From: Roseibium sp. Sym1
Lineage (GTDB): Bacteria > Pseudomonadota > Alphaproteobacteria > Rhizobiales > Stappiaceae
Direction of reading: 5' to 3'
DNA length: 64,000 nt
Assembly: GCF_027359675.1 (NCBI RefSeq)
Contig: NZ_CP114786.1
Coordinates: 1,926,501-1,990,500 of the forward strand
The stretch's first letter is position 1. The number at the start of each line of letters is the position of its first letter. The translations under genes and the position numbers were made by a program. This document shows positions 33,291 through 43,700 of the stretch, in pieces. A model generated the notes under the pieces. The model was not told the DNA's origin and ran no database searches. It saw only the letters and a program-made list of their open reading frames with translations.

Positions 33291-34319
33291 TTACGAACCA
33301 ACCAACGCAGTGGCTCGGTATCGCTCACCTTTCGTCAAAACGGCCCAGGCAATCCGCGCCATCTTGTTGGCCATAGCCACCGCGGCGACGTTCACATGCG
33401 TTCGCTCTTTCAGACCATCCGCCCATCGCGTTATCGGCGACGTCCTGTTCTGCACGAGGTGAAGCACCGTTCGTGCTCCATGGATGAAGAGCTTGCGCAA
33501 GTAGCGATTTCCATGCTTCGAAATGCCGATCAGCTTTGCCTTTCCACCCGTTGTGATTTGTCGTGGAACGAGCCCGAGCCAAGCTGCAAGATCGCGGCCT
33601 TTGCTAAAGCTGCTTCCCGTGCCGACGGCCGCGACGAGAGCTGAGGCGATCGTCGGACCAACGCCGGGGATCTCCATCAGTCGCTGCATGTCGGCGTCGG
33701 TTTTGGCCAGCGATTTGATCTCGGCATCCATGGCAGCAACCCGCCGGTTGATCTCGCCCAGCTCAGATGCCATGTCTGAGAGCATCAAGACGATCCGGGG
33801 AGATAGATCGACGGTGCCCTGCGTCGTCAACTTTGTCAGCTCTTTCTGGAATACGTGACGGCCTGTGCCGACACGGATGCCGCGTTCCATCAGAAAGCCA
33901 CGCCCCTGATTGATCAGTCGAGTTCTGTCTGACACCAGACGTTCCCGCGCGCGGTGTAATGCCTGGAGGTCGAGCTGTTCTTCGGATTTGATTGCGACGA
34001 ATGACATGGTCGGTCGGGTGGCGGCTTCGGCGATCGCCTCCGCATCGCGGTCGTCATTCTTGTGAACCTTCACATAAGGTCGGACATACAGCGGCGACAT
34101 CAATCGGGGCTCATGCCCATGTTCGAGGCAGAAGCGCCCGATGTGATGTGCGCCCCCGCAGGCTTCCATTGCGACAATACAGCTTGGCAACTCCGCCAAG
34201 AAATCCAGCAACCGGAATCGTTGGAGGCGTTTGCGAAAAACTACAGCGCCGCTGGCATCAAGCCCCGCAAGGCTACAAACCGACTTGCCCAGATCAATCC
34301 CAAGAACCGTGATGTCCAT
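33291..34319 (-). CDS. IS110-family transposase (DEDD recombinase)
   Basis: Complete 342-residue transposase. The N-terminal RuvC-like domain shows GIDLGKS (Asp), VAMEACGGAHH (Glu) and KNDDRDAEAI (two Asp). The C-terminal Tnp_20 domain has MEIPGVGPTIASAL and the GISKHGNRYLRKLFIHGA segment with its catalytic serine region. No frameshift is seen, so the element may be active. IS110 elements lack long terminal repeats and use a structured non-coding RNA from one of their ends to choose targets. Confidence 0.93.
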   Translation of the reverse strand: MDITVLGIDLGKSVCSLAGLDASGAVVFRKRLQRFRLLDFLAELPSCIVAMEACGGAHHIGRFCLEHGHEPRLMSPLYVRPYVKVHKNDDRDAEAIAEAATRPTMSFVAIKSEEQLDLQALHRARERLVSDRTRLINQGRGFLMERGIRVGTGRHVFQKELTKLTTQGTVDLSPRIVLMLSDMASELGEINRRVAAMDAEIKSLAKTDADMQRLMEIPGVGPTIASALVAAVGTGSSFSKGRDLAAWLGLVPRQITTGGKAKLIGISKHGNRYLRKLFIHGARTVLHLVQNRTSPITRWADGLKERTHVNVAAVAMANKMARIAWAVLTKGERYRATALVGS

Positions 34320-34483
34320 CAGAATGCTCCTTCTTCTCCACCAATACGCGCAACAATAGCTGCGTCTCGGTGGGAAGGCAGTTCATCCCATTAGGTCAAG
34401 AGCTACGTGTCATTGATCAGCATGTGACCGTCGAATCGGTTGATCATGCCTCGACCGGAGCTTTCGTTTAGCGAAAACCGTTT
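34320..34483 (-). other. non-coding flank upstream of the IS110 transposase (possible bridge RNA region)
   Basis: No gene is present between the transposase start and the tRNA terminator. In the IS110 group the bridge RNA is encoded in the non-coding end before the recombinase. Repeated TTGATCA-type words (near 34,413 and 34,439) and self-complementary stretches are present. The RNA boundaries cannot be set without comparing other copies. Confidence 0.3.
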
Positions 34484-34517
34484 CAAAAACCGTTTCAAAT
34501 CTTCCAATTGAAACGGT
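34484..34517 (-). terminator. terminator downstream of tRNA-Arg
   Basis: Read on the minus strand, ACCGTTTCAA and TTGAAACGGT (34508-34517 and 34489-34498) pair around a nine-base loop and are followed by TTTTTG. A tandem duplicate of AAACCGTTTCAA (34475-34486 and 34487-34498) could give an alternative stem. Confidence 0.6.
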
Positions 34518-34544
34518 GCAGTGTACGTAACTCATTGAAAAGAT

Positions 34545-34621
34545 TGGTGACCCCGACAGGATTCGAACCTGTGACCCTCAGATTAGGAATCTGATGCTCT
34601 ATCCTGCTGAGCTACGGGGCC
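34545..34621 (-). tRNA. tRNA-Arg (anticodon CCU)
   Basis: A 77-base gene with encoded CCA. The acceptor stem is GGCCCCG/CGGGGTC, the D-arm GCTC...GAGC, the anticodon stem TCAGA/TCTGA with CCT at its centre, and the T-arm ACAGG-TTCGAAT-CCTGT. Its 3' end points left, toward the IS110 and catabolic region. tRNA-Arg 3' ends are common integration sites for islands. Confidence 0.95.
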
Positions 34622-34884
34622 CTGTCGGAGCCGATTAGCATGATTTGGTGCCGTTGGCGACCCCCGAGTGGACGCATGGCGTGCGCAGGTCTTCCTGGTA
34701 TCCACGAGCGGGTGACAAGGACGGGAGGCAATCGCGATTTTTGGCGAAGCTGTCTTGGACTTGCCGTATTCCATGCTTAGCACAGAAATTCATCGTGACC
34801 TCATTCTCAGCTTTGCCTGTGCCGTCTTGACCGAAAGGCGTCCTGGGAAAGGGGTGCCCCTTTCAATGGCTGAGGGAATGACCT

Positions 34885-35760
34885 GTGCCGTTCAGGCTGG
34901 GAAAATTAGGCATGATGGTCCGGCTGGCGCTTTTGCCCGCGGCTGCTTTCAGCGGCGGAACGGCGCATGCGGCCGGGCCGGCCAAGGCCGGCGACGGCGA
35001 TGCGCTCGCGGCCTGCGATGTCCGGATGGAACAGGCCGAGGCGGTTGTCCCCGGCACCGGCGAGCCGCTGTTCCTGTCGGCCGATGGCACAAGATATTTT
35101 GCCAGCGATGTACGGTTTCCCGGGCGCGGCGGTGAGCACATGGCTCCGGTGTCGCGGAACGATCTGTCGGCAGACAGCGATTTTGCGGCGGTTCCCGCGG
35201 GTCCGCCAAACCGCTGGGGACTTGTGCCCGCCTGGATCGTGCTCCGCGAAGCCGGTGGTTCGCACCTGTGGCAGGCACGCCAGCTGGAAGCGGGGCACGC
35301 GCTGTTTGCACCGGACCGCGCGACGGCGGATTGCGCGGACGCGTTGCGCCGTGCGGAGGGGCGGGCGCGGCGCGCGCATGCGGGCATCTTTGGGCGAAAA
35401 CGTGCCGGACCGATCTATTCCGCGGCCCGGCCAGGGACTTTCAAAGAGACGGCTGGGCGCTATGTCATTATTCGTGGGCGTATTGTTTCTCTTGGAAAAA
35501 CCGCCCGTACCCGTTATCTCAATTTCGGAAAATACTGGAAAACGGATGTGACGGGGACGTTGAATGCCTCCGATGAGGAGGACTTCAATGCAGCGCTGGA
35601 ACGTGCCGGGTGGTCACTGGACGCGCTGGCCGGGCGATACGTTGAAATGCGAGGCATTGTGGAGCACAGGGACGGGCCGCTGATCGCGCTTCGTCACCCG
35701 GAACAACTGGTGGTACTGGACGACAAAAGGGCAGGACGTGACGGCCAAGGCAACAACTGA
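34885..35760 (+). CDS. secreted thermonuclease (SNase)-like domain protein
   Basis: 291-residue protein with a signal peptide (LALLPAAAFSGGTAHA). The middle part has the end of an SNase-like fold (LEAGHALFAPDRATADC, ALRRAEGRARRAHAGIFG). The C-terminal part carries an OB-like element (GRYVIIRGRIVSLGKTARTR, YLNFGKYW) seen in related hypothetical proteins. Classical SNase catalytic residues are not obvious, so nuclease activity is doubtful. GTG 34885 has GAGGG upstream; ATG 34912 would also keep the signal peptide. It overlaps the next gene by 23 bases. Confidence 0.75.
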   Translation: MPFRLGKLGMMVRLALLPAAAFSGGTAHAAGPAKAGDGDALAACDVRMEQAEAVVPGTGEPLFLSADGTRYFASDVRFPGRGGEHMAPVSRNDLSADSDFAAVPAGPPNRWGLVPAWIVLREAGGSHLWQARQLEAGHALFAPDRATADCADALRRAEGRARRAHAGIFGRKRAGPIYSAARPGTFKETAGRYVIIRGRIVSLGKTARTRYLNFGKYWKTDVTGTLNASDEEDFNAALERAGWSLDALAGRYVEMRGIVEHRDGPLIALRHPEQLVVLDDKRAGRDGQGNN

Positions 35761-37258
35761 TCTCCGTCGCAGGGCGCCTTCAGGGGCGCGTCATGACGCG
35801 GGCCGTACGCGCCTGCGCTGCCGGTTGCGCGCGCTGGTCGCGGGTGCCGCCGCGCTCCTTGTCGCTTCCTGCCAGCTTCTGGGCGACGGACCGACCGTCG
35901 GAACGGTGGTTCCGGGCACGTTGCGTCCCAACCTCGCCGGCGATATCGGCGAGCGGGAACATCCGCGTGTCGTGGCCACCTATGGCGGCGTCTACAAGGA
36001 CGCCGGCGCGGAGCGGGCGGTGGCGAGCGTGGTCGGACGGCTGGTCGCGGCCTCCGAGGACCCCTCCCAGAGCTACAAGATCACCATCCTGAATTCGCCG
36101 GCGATCAACGCCTTCGCCCTGCCGGGCGGCTATCTCTATGTCACCCGCGGACTGCTGGCGCTGGCCAATGACACGTCCGAGGTGGCGGCCGTCCTCTCGC
36201 ATGAAATGGCGCATGTGACCGCCAGCCATGCCATCAAGCGCCAGCAGCGCGCCGAGGCCAAGCAGTTGGCCAACCGGATCCTGACGGACGTCGTCCAGGA
36301 TTCGGAGGAAGCCCGCAAGGCGATCATATCCTCGCAGCTGTCCTTTGCCCGTTTCAGCCAGGTGCAGGAACTCGAGGCAGATGCCATCGGCGTCAAGACG
36401 CTGGCCAAGGCGGGCTTCGATCCCTACGCCGCAGCGCGTTTCCTGCGGTCGATGGCGGCCTTCGCACGGTACCAGTCGGCGGACAAGTCCGGGTCCTCGG
36501 CGCCGGATTTCCTGTCCTCGCATCCGTCGACACCGGAGCGGCTGCAGATCGCCGTGCGTTCCGCCCGCCAGATCGGCGCGCCCGGCATCGGCGAACGGGA
36601 CCGCGAGCGCTATCTCAGCCAGATCAACGGCATGCTGTTTGGCGACGACCCGCTGGAAGGCTTCGTGCGCGGCCGTTCCTTCCTGCACAAGGCGCTCGGC
36701 ATCAGCTACACGGTGCCCTCGGGCTACATCCTGGAAAACACGCCCGAAGCGGTGCTGGCCAGCAATGGCGACGGCACGGCGATCCGGTTCGACGGTGCGG
36801 ATGTCAGCGGCTATTCCAGCCTGCGCGATTACATGAATTCGGGCTGGATCAACGGCCTTTTGCCTGAAAGCGTGCGCGAGACCACCATCAACGGCCTGCC
36901 GGCCGTAACGGGTGCCGCGATCACGCAGGGCTGGTCGTTCCGGATCGCGGTCGTGCGCATCGGCAAGACGGGTTACCGGTTCATCTTTGCGAGCCGTTCG
37001 CCCAATGACGGGTTCGACCGGGATTTCCATGCCACCGTCGACAGTTTCAAGCAGCTGTCGCCGACCGAGCGTGCGCGCCTGAGATCGCTCAGGATCAAGG
37101 TCGTCCAGTCCAAGGCGGGCGACACGCCGCGCAAGCTGGCCATCGGCATGAGCGGTGTCGAGCCGTCCCGCCGGCTGCAGTTCTTCTCGATCCTGAACGA
37201 CCTGAGCGCGGACAAGCCGATCCCGCCGGGCACGGCGATCAAGCTGGTGGTGGATTAG
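35738..37258 (+). CDS. M48-family zinc metalloprotease lipoprotein
   Basis: 506-residue periplasmic lipoprotein. The lipobox is VASC with Cys45; the zinc site is HEMAH (155-159) with a third ligand in ELEAD (211-215). The C-terminal third includes a domain with GMLFGDDPLEGFVRGRSFLH typical of alphaproteobacterial BepA-like proteases. Such enzymes degrade or assist misassembled outer-membrane proteins. GTG start inside the preceding gene suggests co-translation. Confidence 0.92.
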   Translation: MTAKATTDLRRRAPSGARHDAGRTRLRCRLRALVAGAAALLVASCQLLGDGPTVGTVVPGTLRPNLAGDIGEREHPRVVATYGGVYKDAGAERAVASVVGRLVAASEDPSQSYKITILNSPAINAFALPGGYLYVTRGLLALANDTSEVAAVLSHEMAHVTASHAIKRQQRAEAKQLANRILTDVVQDSEEARKAIISSQLSFARFSQVQELEADAIGVKTLAKAGFDPYAAARFLRSMAAFARYQSADKSGSSAPDFLSSHPSTPERLQIAVRSARQIGAPGIGERDRERYLSQINGMLFGDDPLEGFVRGRSFLHKALGISYTVPSGYILENTPEAVLASNGDGTAIRFDGADVSGYSSLRDYMNSGWINGLLPESVRETTINGLPAVTGAAITQGWSFRIAVVRIGKTGYRFIFASRSPNDGFDRDFHATVDSFKQLSPTERARLRSLRIKVVQSKAGDTPRKLAIGMSGVEPSRRLQFFSILNDLSADKPIPPGTAIKLVVD

Positions 37259-37388
37259 GGCCACGGGCTTCCCAGGAGCGAGCCAGCATGGACAGTCCTT
37301 ACAATCACGGCCTCCTCCTGAGTCTCCGGCCCGAAAGTGATCCAGGACGCAGCTTTCATCGTTCCTGGCACGAACTCGCCCTTCCCGG

Positions 37389-37492
37389 TTGTCATCCCCG
37401 CGAAAGCGGGGGCTCAGTAACCTCGCGAATCCGCTTTATAAATTTAGACCTAACCTCACGGAGTCCTGGTTTCGCTTTCGCGGCAATGACAA
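37389..37492. repeat. 104-bp intergenic palindromic element with 20-bp inverted ends
   Basis: The left end TTGTCATCCCCGCGAAAGCG and the reverse complement of the right end (37473-37492) match at 18 of 20 bases. The element looks like the dispersed REP/RPE-type repeats common between genes in this group. The rest of the gap from 37,259 to the rpoH terminator holds no gene. Confidence 0.7.
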
Positions 37493-37667
37493 ATGTGAGT
37501 GAAACATTCGCCCCGGCGCTCCCAAGACCAATCTACAAAAATTCAAACAGACAAGGATCGGCTGCCCGCTCTTTTGGGGCGTTCATGCCCGGTCCTTCGA
37601 GACGCCGCTGTCGCGGTTCCTCAGGATGAGGCTGCGGGTTTGATGGACGTGGTGCAGGAAGCCGCGC

Positions 37668-37693
37668 AAAAAGGGGAGCCTCCAAGGCTCCCC
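37668..37693 (-). terminator. rho-independent terminator of rpoH
   Basis: On the minus strand GGGGAGCC-TTGGA-GGCTCCCC is followed by TTTTT, 25 bases after the rpoH stop. Confidence 0.88.
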
Positions 37694-37718
37694 GTGTCAG
37701 CGGTCGTGCCACATCTTG

Positions 37719-38582
<864 letters not shown>

Positions 38583-38711
38583 GATCGACGCTCCGATATG
38601 GTATCGGGGGAACTACGTACCAAGGCACAGGTTAGATCACTTGCAGCTTCCGTAGGGGGAGAAAATTTGCACTTTCGCGTGAACAGCACGCGAGCAATGA
38701 CCCGGTCAAAA

Positions 38712-38738
38712 GAAAAGGGCCCGGAAATTTCCGGGCCC
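38712..38738 (-). terminator. terminator of carD
   Basis: A perfect 22-bp palindrome (GGGCCCGGAAA and its complement, 38717-38738) is followed on the minus strand by TTTTCTTTT. It lies 34 bases after the carD stop. Confidence 0.85.
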
Positions 38739-38772
38739 CTGATCACCGATTTCAGGAAAGTCCGCCTTGGAA

Positions 38773-39357
38773 TCAGGCAGCTTCTTCCTTGTCTTCGTCT
38801 TCTTCCGCAGCCGCTTCAGCAGCCGCCTTCAAGCGGCTGGGGGACTTTGCCAGATTCTGTTCGATCTGCTTGATGGCTTCGGTTTCCGAGCATTTGTTCA
38901 CCGCGGCGATCTCGCGTGCCATCCGGTCGAGCGCAGCTTCATAGAGCTGGCGTTCGGAGTAGGACTGCTCCGGCTGGCTGTCGGACCGGAAGAGGTCGCG
39001 AACCACTTCGGAAATCGCAATCAGGTCGCCGGAATTGATCTTTGCTTCATATTCCTGGGCGCGGCGGCTCCACATGGTCCGCTTGACGCGCGGACGGCCC
39101 CGGACGGTTTCGAGTGCCTTCTTGACCGCAGCCGGATCGCCCAGCTTGCGCATGCCGACGGACGCGATCTTGGCGACCGGGACGCGAAGGGTCATCTTGT
39201 CCTGTTCAAAAACGATAACGAGCAACTCCAAAGAGTGACCTGCAACGTTCTGCTCTTCAATGGCGGTAATCTGGCCGACGCCGTGTGCCGGATAAACGAT
39301 ATACTCGCCGGTTTTGAATCCCTGGCGCTGCGCGGTCTTTTTGGTGCTGGTTGCCAT
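38773..39357 (-). CDS. carD: CarD-family transcription factor
   Basis: 194-residue protein that binds RNA polymerase and stabilises open promoter complexes. The RNA-polymerase-interaction domain reads GEYIVYPAHGVGQITAIEEQ, followed by the C-terminal helical DNA-contact domain with VRGRPRVKRTMWSRRAQEY. A long acidic/alanine tail (AAAEAAAEEDEDKEEAA) ends the protein. ATG 39357 has GGAGAG upstream; the longer frame to 39462 adds no conserved sequence. Confidence 0.93.
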   Translation of the reverse strand: MATSTKKTAQRQGFKTGEYIVYPAHGVGQITAIEEQNVAGHSLELLVIVFEQDKMTLRVPVAKIASVGMRKLGDPAAVKKALETVRGRPRVKRTMWSRRAQEYEAKINSGDLIAISEVVRDLFRSDSQPEQSYSERQLYEAALDRMAREIAAVNKCSETEAIKQIEQNLAKSPSRLKAAAEAAAEEDEDKEEAA

Positions 39358-39706
39358 ACTCGTATTCTCTCCTGCGCAGTTGATCGGTCCGTCGCGGACC
39401 GGTGATGGACCGCCTTGCGGTCCCCTGTTCTTTTGTGACACGAAGCCTGCCGAGCGATCCAATATGGAACGCCTGTTGATATGCGGCGTGTCAGGGCTGG
39501 TCAGTCGTCGATTTCCACAGTAGAACCTTGTCAGTCACATGAGCTGCCGGGAGCTTGCTCCGTCCGGTGGTTGAGGCCCGGGACAGGATTTCAAAGACTC
39601 CGTTTTGGGGGTTGTTCTCGTGGTTGGCGACTAGCTCTAATGTGTAACATACTTTTGTGGAAAATTAAAGCGTTGTGCTTTTCAGGTGCGCAAACGCCAC
39701 AAGTAA
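39358..39706. other. gap between carD and fdxA
   Basis: No gene is supported. It should hold the carD promoter, but no clear consensus was recognised. Confidence 0.5.
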
Positions 39707-39729
39707 CCTGACGGAAACCCGCCGTCAGG
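39707..39729 (-). terminator. possible stem-loop downstream of fdxA
   Basis: CCTGACGG and CCGTCAGG pair around a seven-base loop, 84 bases after the fdxA stop. No T-run follows on the minus strand. Confidence 0.4.
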
Positions 39730-39813
39730 CTGCTGAATTTATTCGTGAAATGGCCGGTATCTGCGTGATGCGGACTACTTGCGGCAGTCCGTCGCACAAT
39801 GTGAAAAAGCGAA

Positions 39814-40146
39814 TCAGGACGCCGGATTGGGCGAAAAATACTGTTCGAACTTGTTTTCCTTGCCGTCAAACTCTTCAGCACCCGGCAACGGATCCTTCTT
39901 CTCCGTGATATTCGGCCATTTCTCCGAGTATTCGGCGTTGACCTCGATCCATTTTTCCAGTCCGGGCTCGGTATCGGGCAAAATGGCTTCCGCCGGGCAT
40001 TCCGGCTCGCAAACGCCGCAGTCGATGCACTCGTCCGGATTGATCACCAGGAAATTTTCGCCTTCATAGAAGCAATCCACCGGGCAGACTTCAACGCAAT
40101 CGGTATATTTGCACTTGATGCAGTTGTCTGTGACGACGTAGGTCAT
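39814..40146 (-). CDS. fdxA: seven-iron ferredoxin FdxA
   Basis: 110-residue ferredoxin with one 3Fe-4S and one 4Fe-4S cluster. It starts [26 protein letters not shown] and then [16 protein letters not shown]. The C-terminal extension after the second cluster (to FSPNPAS) is usual for this type. The frame is open far upstream, but ATG 40146 gives the invariant start and has GAGGATTGAG before it. Confidence 0.95.
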   Translation of the reverse strand: MTYVVTDNCIKCKYTDCVEVCPVDCFYEGENFLVINPDECIDCGVCEPECPAEAILPDTEPGLEKWIEVNAEYSEKWPNITEKKDPLPGAEEFDGKENKFEQYFSPNPAS

Positions 40147-40369
40147 CTCAATCCTCATTCGGCTCCGGTGCCGGTCTGACTGTCGAATGCTGTCAAACCC
40201 GGGTCCGGCGATCTGTTTCGTGCCGGTCTCCCTTGAGTAGGGCACGTATATCGTCTCGTATCGCTGTTGGGTATCGTTTTTGTCATTCGGGTGCAAGCGC
40301 ACTGGATGACGCAGTCCGGGTGAATAAGGGAATGTTTTTCTGTTTTTAAGGGCGAAGCGGGATTTTGCC

Positions 40370-40771
40370 TCAACTCTCGCTGCGGAAGGCGTCCAGCTTG
40401 CGCCGGTCCCGCTTGGTCGGACGGCCGGCCCCGGCTTCGCGCTGGCCGGGTGGCGGCGGGGCAGCAGCCTGTTTCGGCGGTGGCGGCGGCGACAGGTCCT
40501 CGTAGAGCTTGCGCGCTTCCTCGTAGGGGCCGCGCCTCGTGCCGAGCGCAAGTATCTTGAGCACGAGCACCCGCCGCTCCAGGGCAATGGTCAGCACATC
40601 GCCCGGTTTTACGGTCTTGCTGGCGGAAGATATCTTGTCCTTGTTGATCCGGACGTGTCCGGAGGTTGCCAGCTTCTGGGCAAGCGACCGGGATTTTGTG
40701 ACCCTGGCGTACCAGAGCCACTTGTCGATGCGCAGGCTGCCGCCGGCAGCTTGGGGATCAGGCGCTGAAAT
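40370..40771 (-). CDS. S4-domain RNA-binding protein (Hsp15-like)
   Basis: About 133 residues. The S4 domain reads [32 protein letters not shown] and [21 protein letters not shown] proline-rich linker ([14 protein letters not shown]) and a basic tail follow. Such proteins bind ribosomal or stalled-ribosome RNA. There is no ATG, GTG or TTG in this frame between an upstream stop and the S4 domain. The best start is ATT at 40771, inside the helicase stop (TAATT), where a TAATG overlap would be expected. CTG (40729-40731, AGC-CTG-CGC) is an alternative. Confidence 0.75.
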   Translation of the reverse strand: MSAPDPQAAGGSLRIDKWLWYARVTKSRSLAQKLATSGHVRINKDKISSASKTVKPGDVLTIALERRVLVLKILALGTRRGPYEEARKLYEDLSPPPPPKQAAAPPPPGQREAGAGRPTKRDRRKLDAFRSES

Positions 40772-43700
40772 TACTTCTTGTCCTTGTTGTCCATGTCCGC
40801 CTTCAGCGCCATCAGCGCCGCGAAGGGCGAATTCGGATCGATCGGCTTGTCCCGGGCAGGCTTGTCGCGGCGGTTGCCGCCGTCAAAGCCCTTGCCACCC
40901 TGTTGCTGACCGCGGTTGCGGTTGGGGCCACCCTTGCCGCCGCCCTTGCCGTGGCGTTTTTCACCCTGGCCGCCTTTCGGTCCGTGGCCCTGGCCCTTGC
41001 GGTCGCCCCGGCGCTGGTCCTGGCGGCCGCGCGGTCGCCGATCGTGGCGGCCCGGCCGCCAGATCTCGATGGTGACGGTTTCCAGCGCGACTTCGTCTTC
41101 TGTGGCGTTGTCATTGTCCGCGGTGCCGGCGTCCGCCGGCGTCGTCTCGGCATTGACGTCGGCATTGGCAGGCTCCACGGGTGCCGCCACGGCGGCGTCC
41201 CCTTCGGTTGCAGCTGCTTCAGGCGCGGCTTCGGTCTCGGCCGCCACCGGTTCCGCCGCGGCTGCCGTTTCTTCCGTCACGGCCTCCCCCGCTTCGGCGC
41301 CTGCCGGTTCCACAACCGGTTCCGCCGGTGCGGCTTCGGCAGCATCTGCTTCCGGTTCACTGTCCGCGGCGGTTTCGGCCTCAGGTGCGGTCTCGGCCGC
41401 CGGAGCTTCCGCGGTGGCCGGCTTGACGGTCACGGGGCGCTGGACTTCCCTGGTCTCCAGCCGGTAGCCGAGCGATTTCAGCACTGCGGAGAAATCTTCT
41501 CCGGCGCAGCCGAGCAGGGAGGTCATTGCAACGGTCACCGTAAAGCCACCGCCGGTCTCGATGGCACCTTCCGGCGGGCTGACCTCGGCATCGAGCGGTT
41601 TCCAGGCGATCAGGGGCCGGATCAGGTCGGCAAGGCGTTCCAGGATGTCGACACGCACGGCGCGCGGGCCGCAGACGCGGAAACCGACCACCTTGTAAAG
41701 CGCCTTGTCGACGGTCTCGTCGACCGGGATCGACGTGCGGCCCGAGGCGGACAATTGCGGCAACTCGGCCATGCCGTTCATGTCGAGCGAACCATGCTTG
41801 AGCGCCCAGAGCTGTGCCAGAAGCTGGCTCGGCGCCGGTTTCAGGAGCGCGGGCACGAAGACCGTGTAGGCGCCGAAGCGGACACCGAGCTTGCGCAGGC
41901 CGGCCCGCATGTCCTGGTCCAGCTGGCGGATCTCGTCAGCGGCGTCCTGGCGTTCCAGGATGCCGAGGCCTTCGACGATGCGGAACGCAATGCCGCGCGC
42001 CAGGCCTTCCAGGCCTTCGCCGTTCTTGAGGTCGACCAGCGGTTTCAGGAGGGTTTCGATCTGGGCGCCGGCCCAGAGATCCATGCGACCCTGGACCGTC
42101 TCGCGGGCGGGGCCGGTCAGATGCTCGTCCGCCAGCAGCAGCACGGTCGGCGCCAAAACGTCCTCGCCCGCCACCAGCTTGGCCACCGGTTCGCCGCGCC
42201 AGCGGATGGTGCCGTCGGAGGCCAGCACGAAGTCGCTGTTCTCGGACTTGCCGAGCTTTTCGGCCCGGCTTTCGATTTCCGTCGTCAAGGCCTTTTGCGC
42301 GGCGGCGCGCACGGTCTTGCCGTCCGGACCTTCCGCCTCGGCGTCGGGGGCAAACCGGAAGCCAAGCAGATTTCCGATGTGCTGACCTTCAACGAGCACA
42401 TCGCCGCTCGAGGTAATTTCCGCTTCCAGCATTGCGTTCTCTCTCAAACGTCGCATCAATACACTTGTGCGCCGGTCCACGAAGCGCTGGGTCAGCCGCT
42501 CGTGAAGGGCGTCGGATAGTTTGTCTTCTATGCCGCGGGTCTCGCCCTGCCAATGGGCCGGATCGGCCAGCCAGTCGGGTCGATTGGCGACATATGTCCA
42601 CGTCCGGATGTGAGCAATCCGGTTCGCGAGAGTGTCGATATCACCATCCGTGCGGTCTGCGAAGGCCAATTGACGGGTGAACCAGTCATCGACAATCGCG
42701 CCATCGCGCATCAGATGGGTATAAATCGTGTTCAGCAGCTCCGCATGGTTCGCGGGCGCGATCTTACGATAGTCGGGGACCTGACACACGTCCCATAACA
42801 ATTCGACCGCTTTTTCACCCTTTGCCATGTCGGATATTGCTGAATCGCGCAATAAATGTTCAAGCGCGGTGATGTCGTCGCTGATGGGTGCCCTTGCGAG
42901 ACCGTCTTCGTTCGGGACCGCGTCAAGCGTTCGGCGCAATGCGCTCGCTGACGAAAAATCCAGCGCAGTGTTGCGCCATTGCAGCACTTTCAGGCTGTCG
43001 AACTGGTGACTTTCGATCCGTTCGATCAGTTCGTCGTCCAGCGGATCGACCCGTCCGGTCACCCCGAAGGTGCCGTCCTTGGTGTGCCGGCCGGCGCGCC
43101 CGGCGATCTGGCCCATCTCGGAAGCGGTCAGCTGGCGGTACTGGTAACCGTCATATTTGCGGTTGCCGGCAAAGGCGATGTGGTGAACATCCAGGTTCAG
43201 TCCCATGCCGATGGCGTCGGTGGCCACCAGGTGATCGACATCGCCGTTCTGGAACAGCTCCACCTGCGCGTTGCGCGTGCGCGGGCTGAGCGACCCGAGC
43301 ACGACCGCCGCGCCGCCACGCTGGCGCCTGATCAGTTCGGCGATGGAATAGACCTCGTCGGAGGAAAACGCGACGATCGCGGATCTCGCCGGCAGGCGGG
43401 ACACTTTTTTCGAGCCGGCATATTCGAGGACGGACATGCGCGGCCGGGTGACCACGTTGAGGCCCGGCAGCAATTTTTCCAGGAGGGGCCGCGCGGTCGC
43501 GGCTCCGAGCAGGAGCGTTTCCGACCTGCCGCGCAGGTTCAGGATCCGGTCGGTGAAGACATGACCCCGGTCGAGGTTGCCGGCCAGCTGGACTTCGTCG
43601 ATGGCCACGAATTCGGTATCGAGATCAAGCGGCATGGCCTCGACCGTCGACACCCAGAAACGCGGCTTGTCCGGAATGATCTTTTCTTCGCCGGTGATCA

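Noticed and set aside
34475..34517. tandem 12-bp repeat as a CRISPR or attachment site
   Set aside because: Only two adjacent copies without spacers; the structure is better explained as the tRNA terminator.
35780..37264. 494-codon minus-strand frame
   Set aside because: Antisense of the M48 protease gene with HEMAH and lipobox; no protein features of its own.
40903..42519. 538-codon plus-strand frame
   Set aside because: Antisense of the helicase C-terminal half; low-complexity composition follows from the helicase tail.
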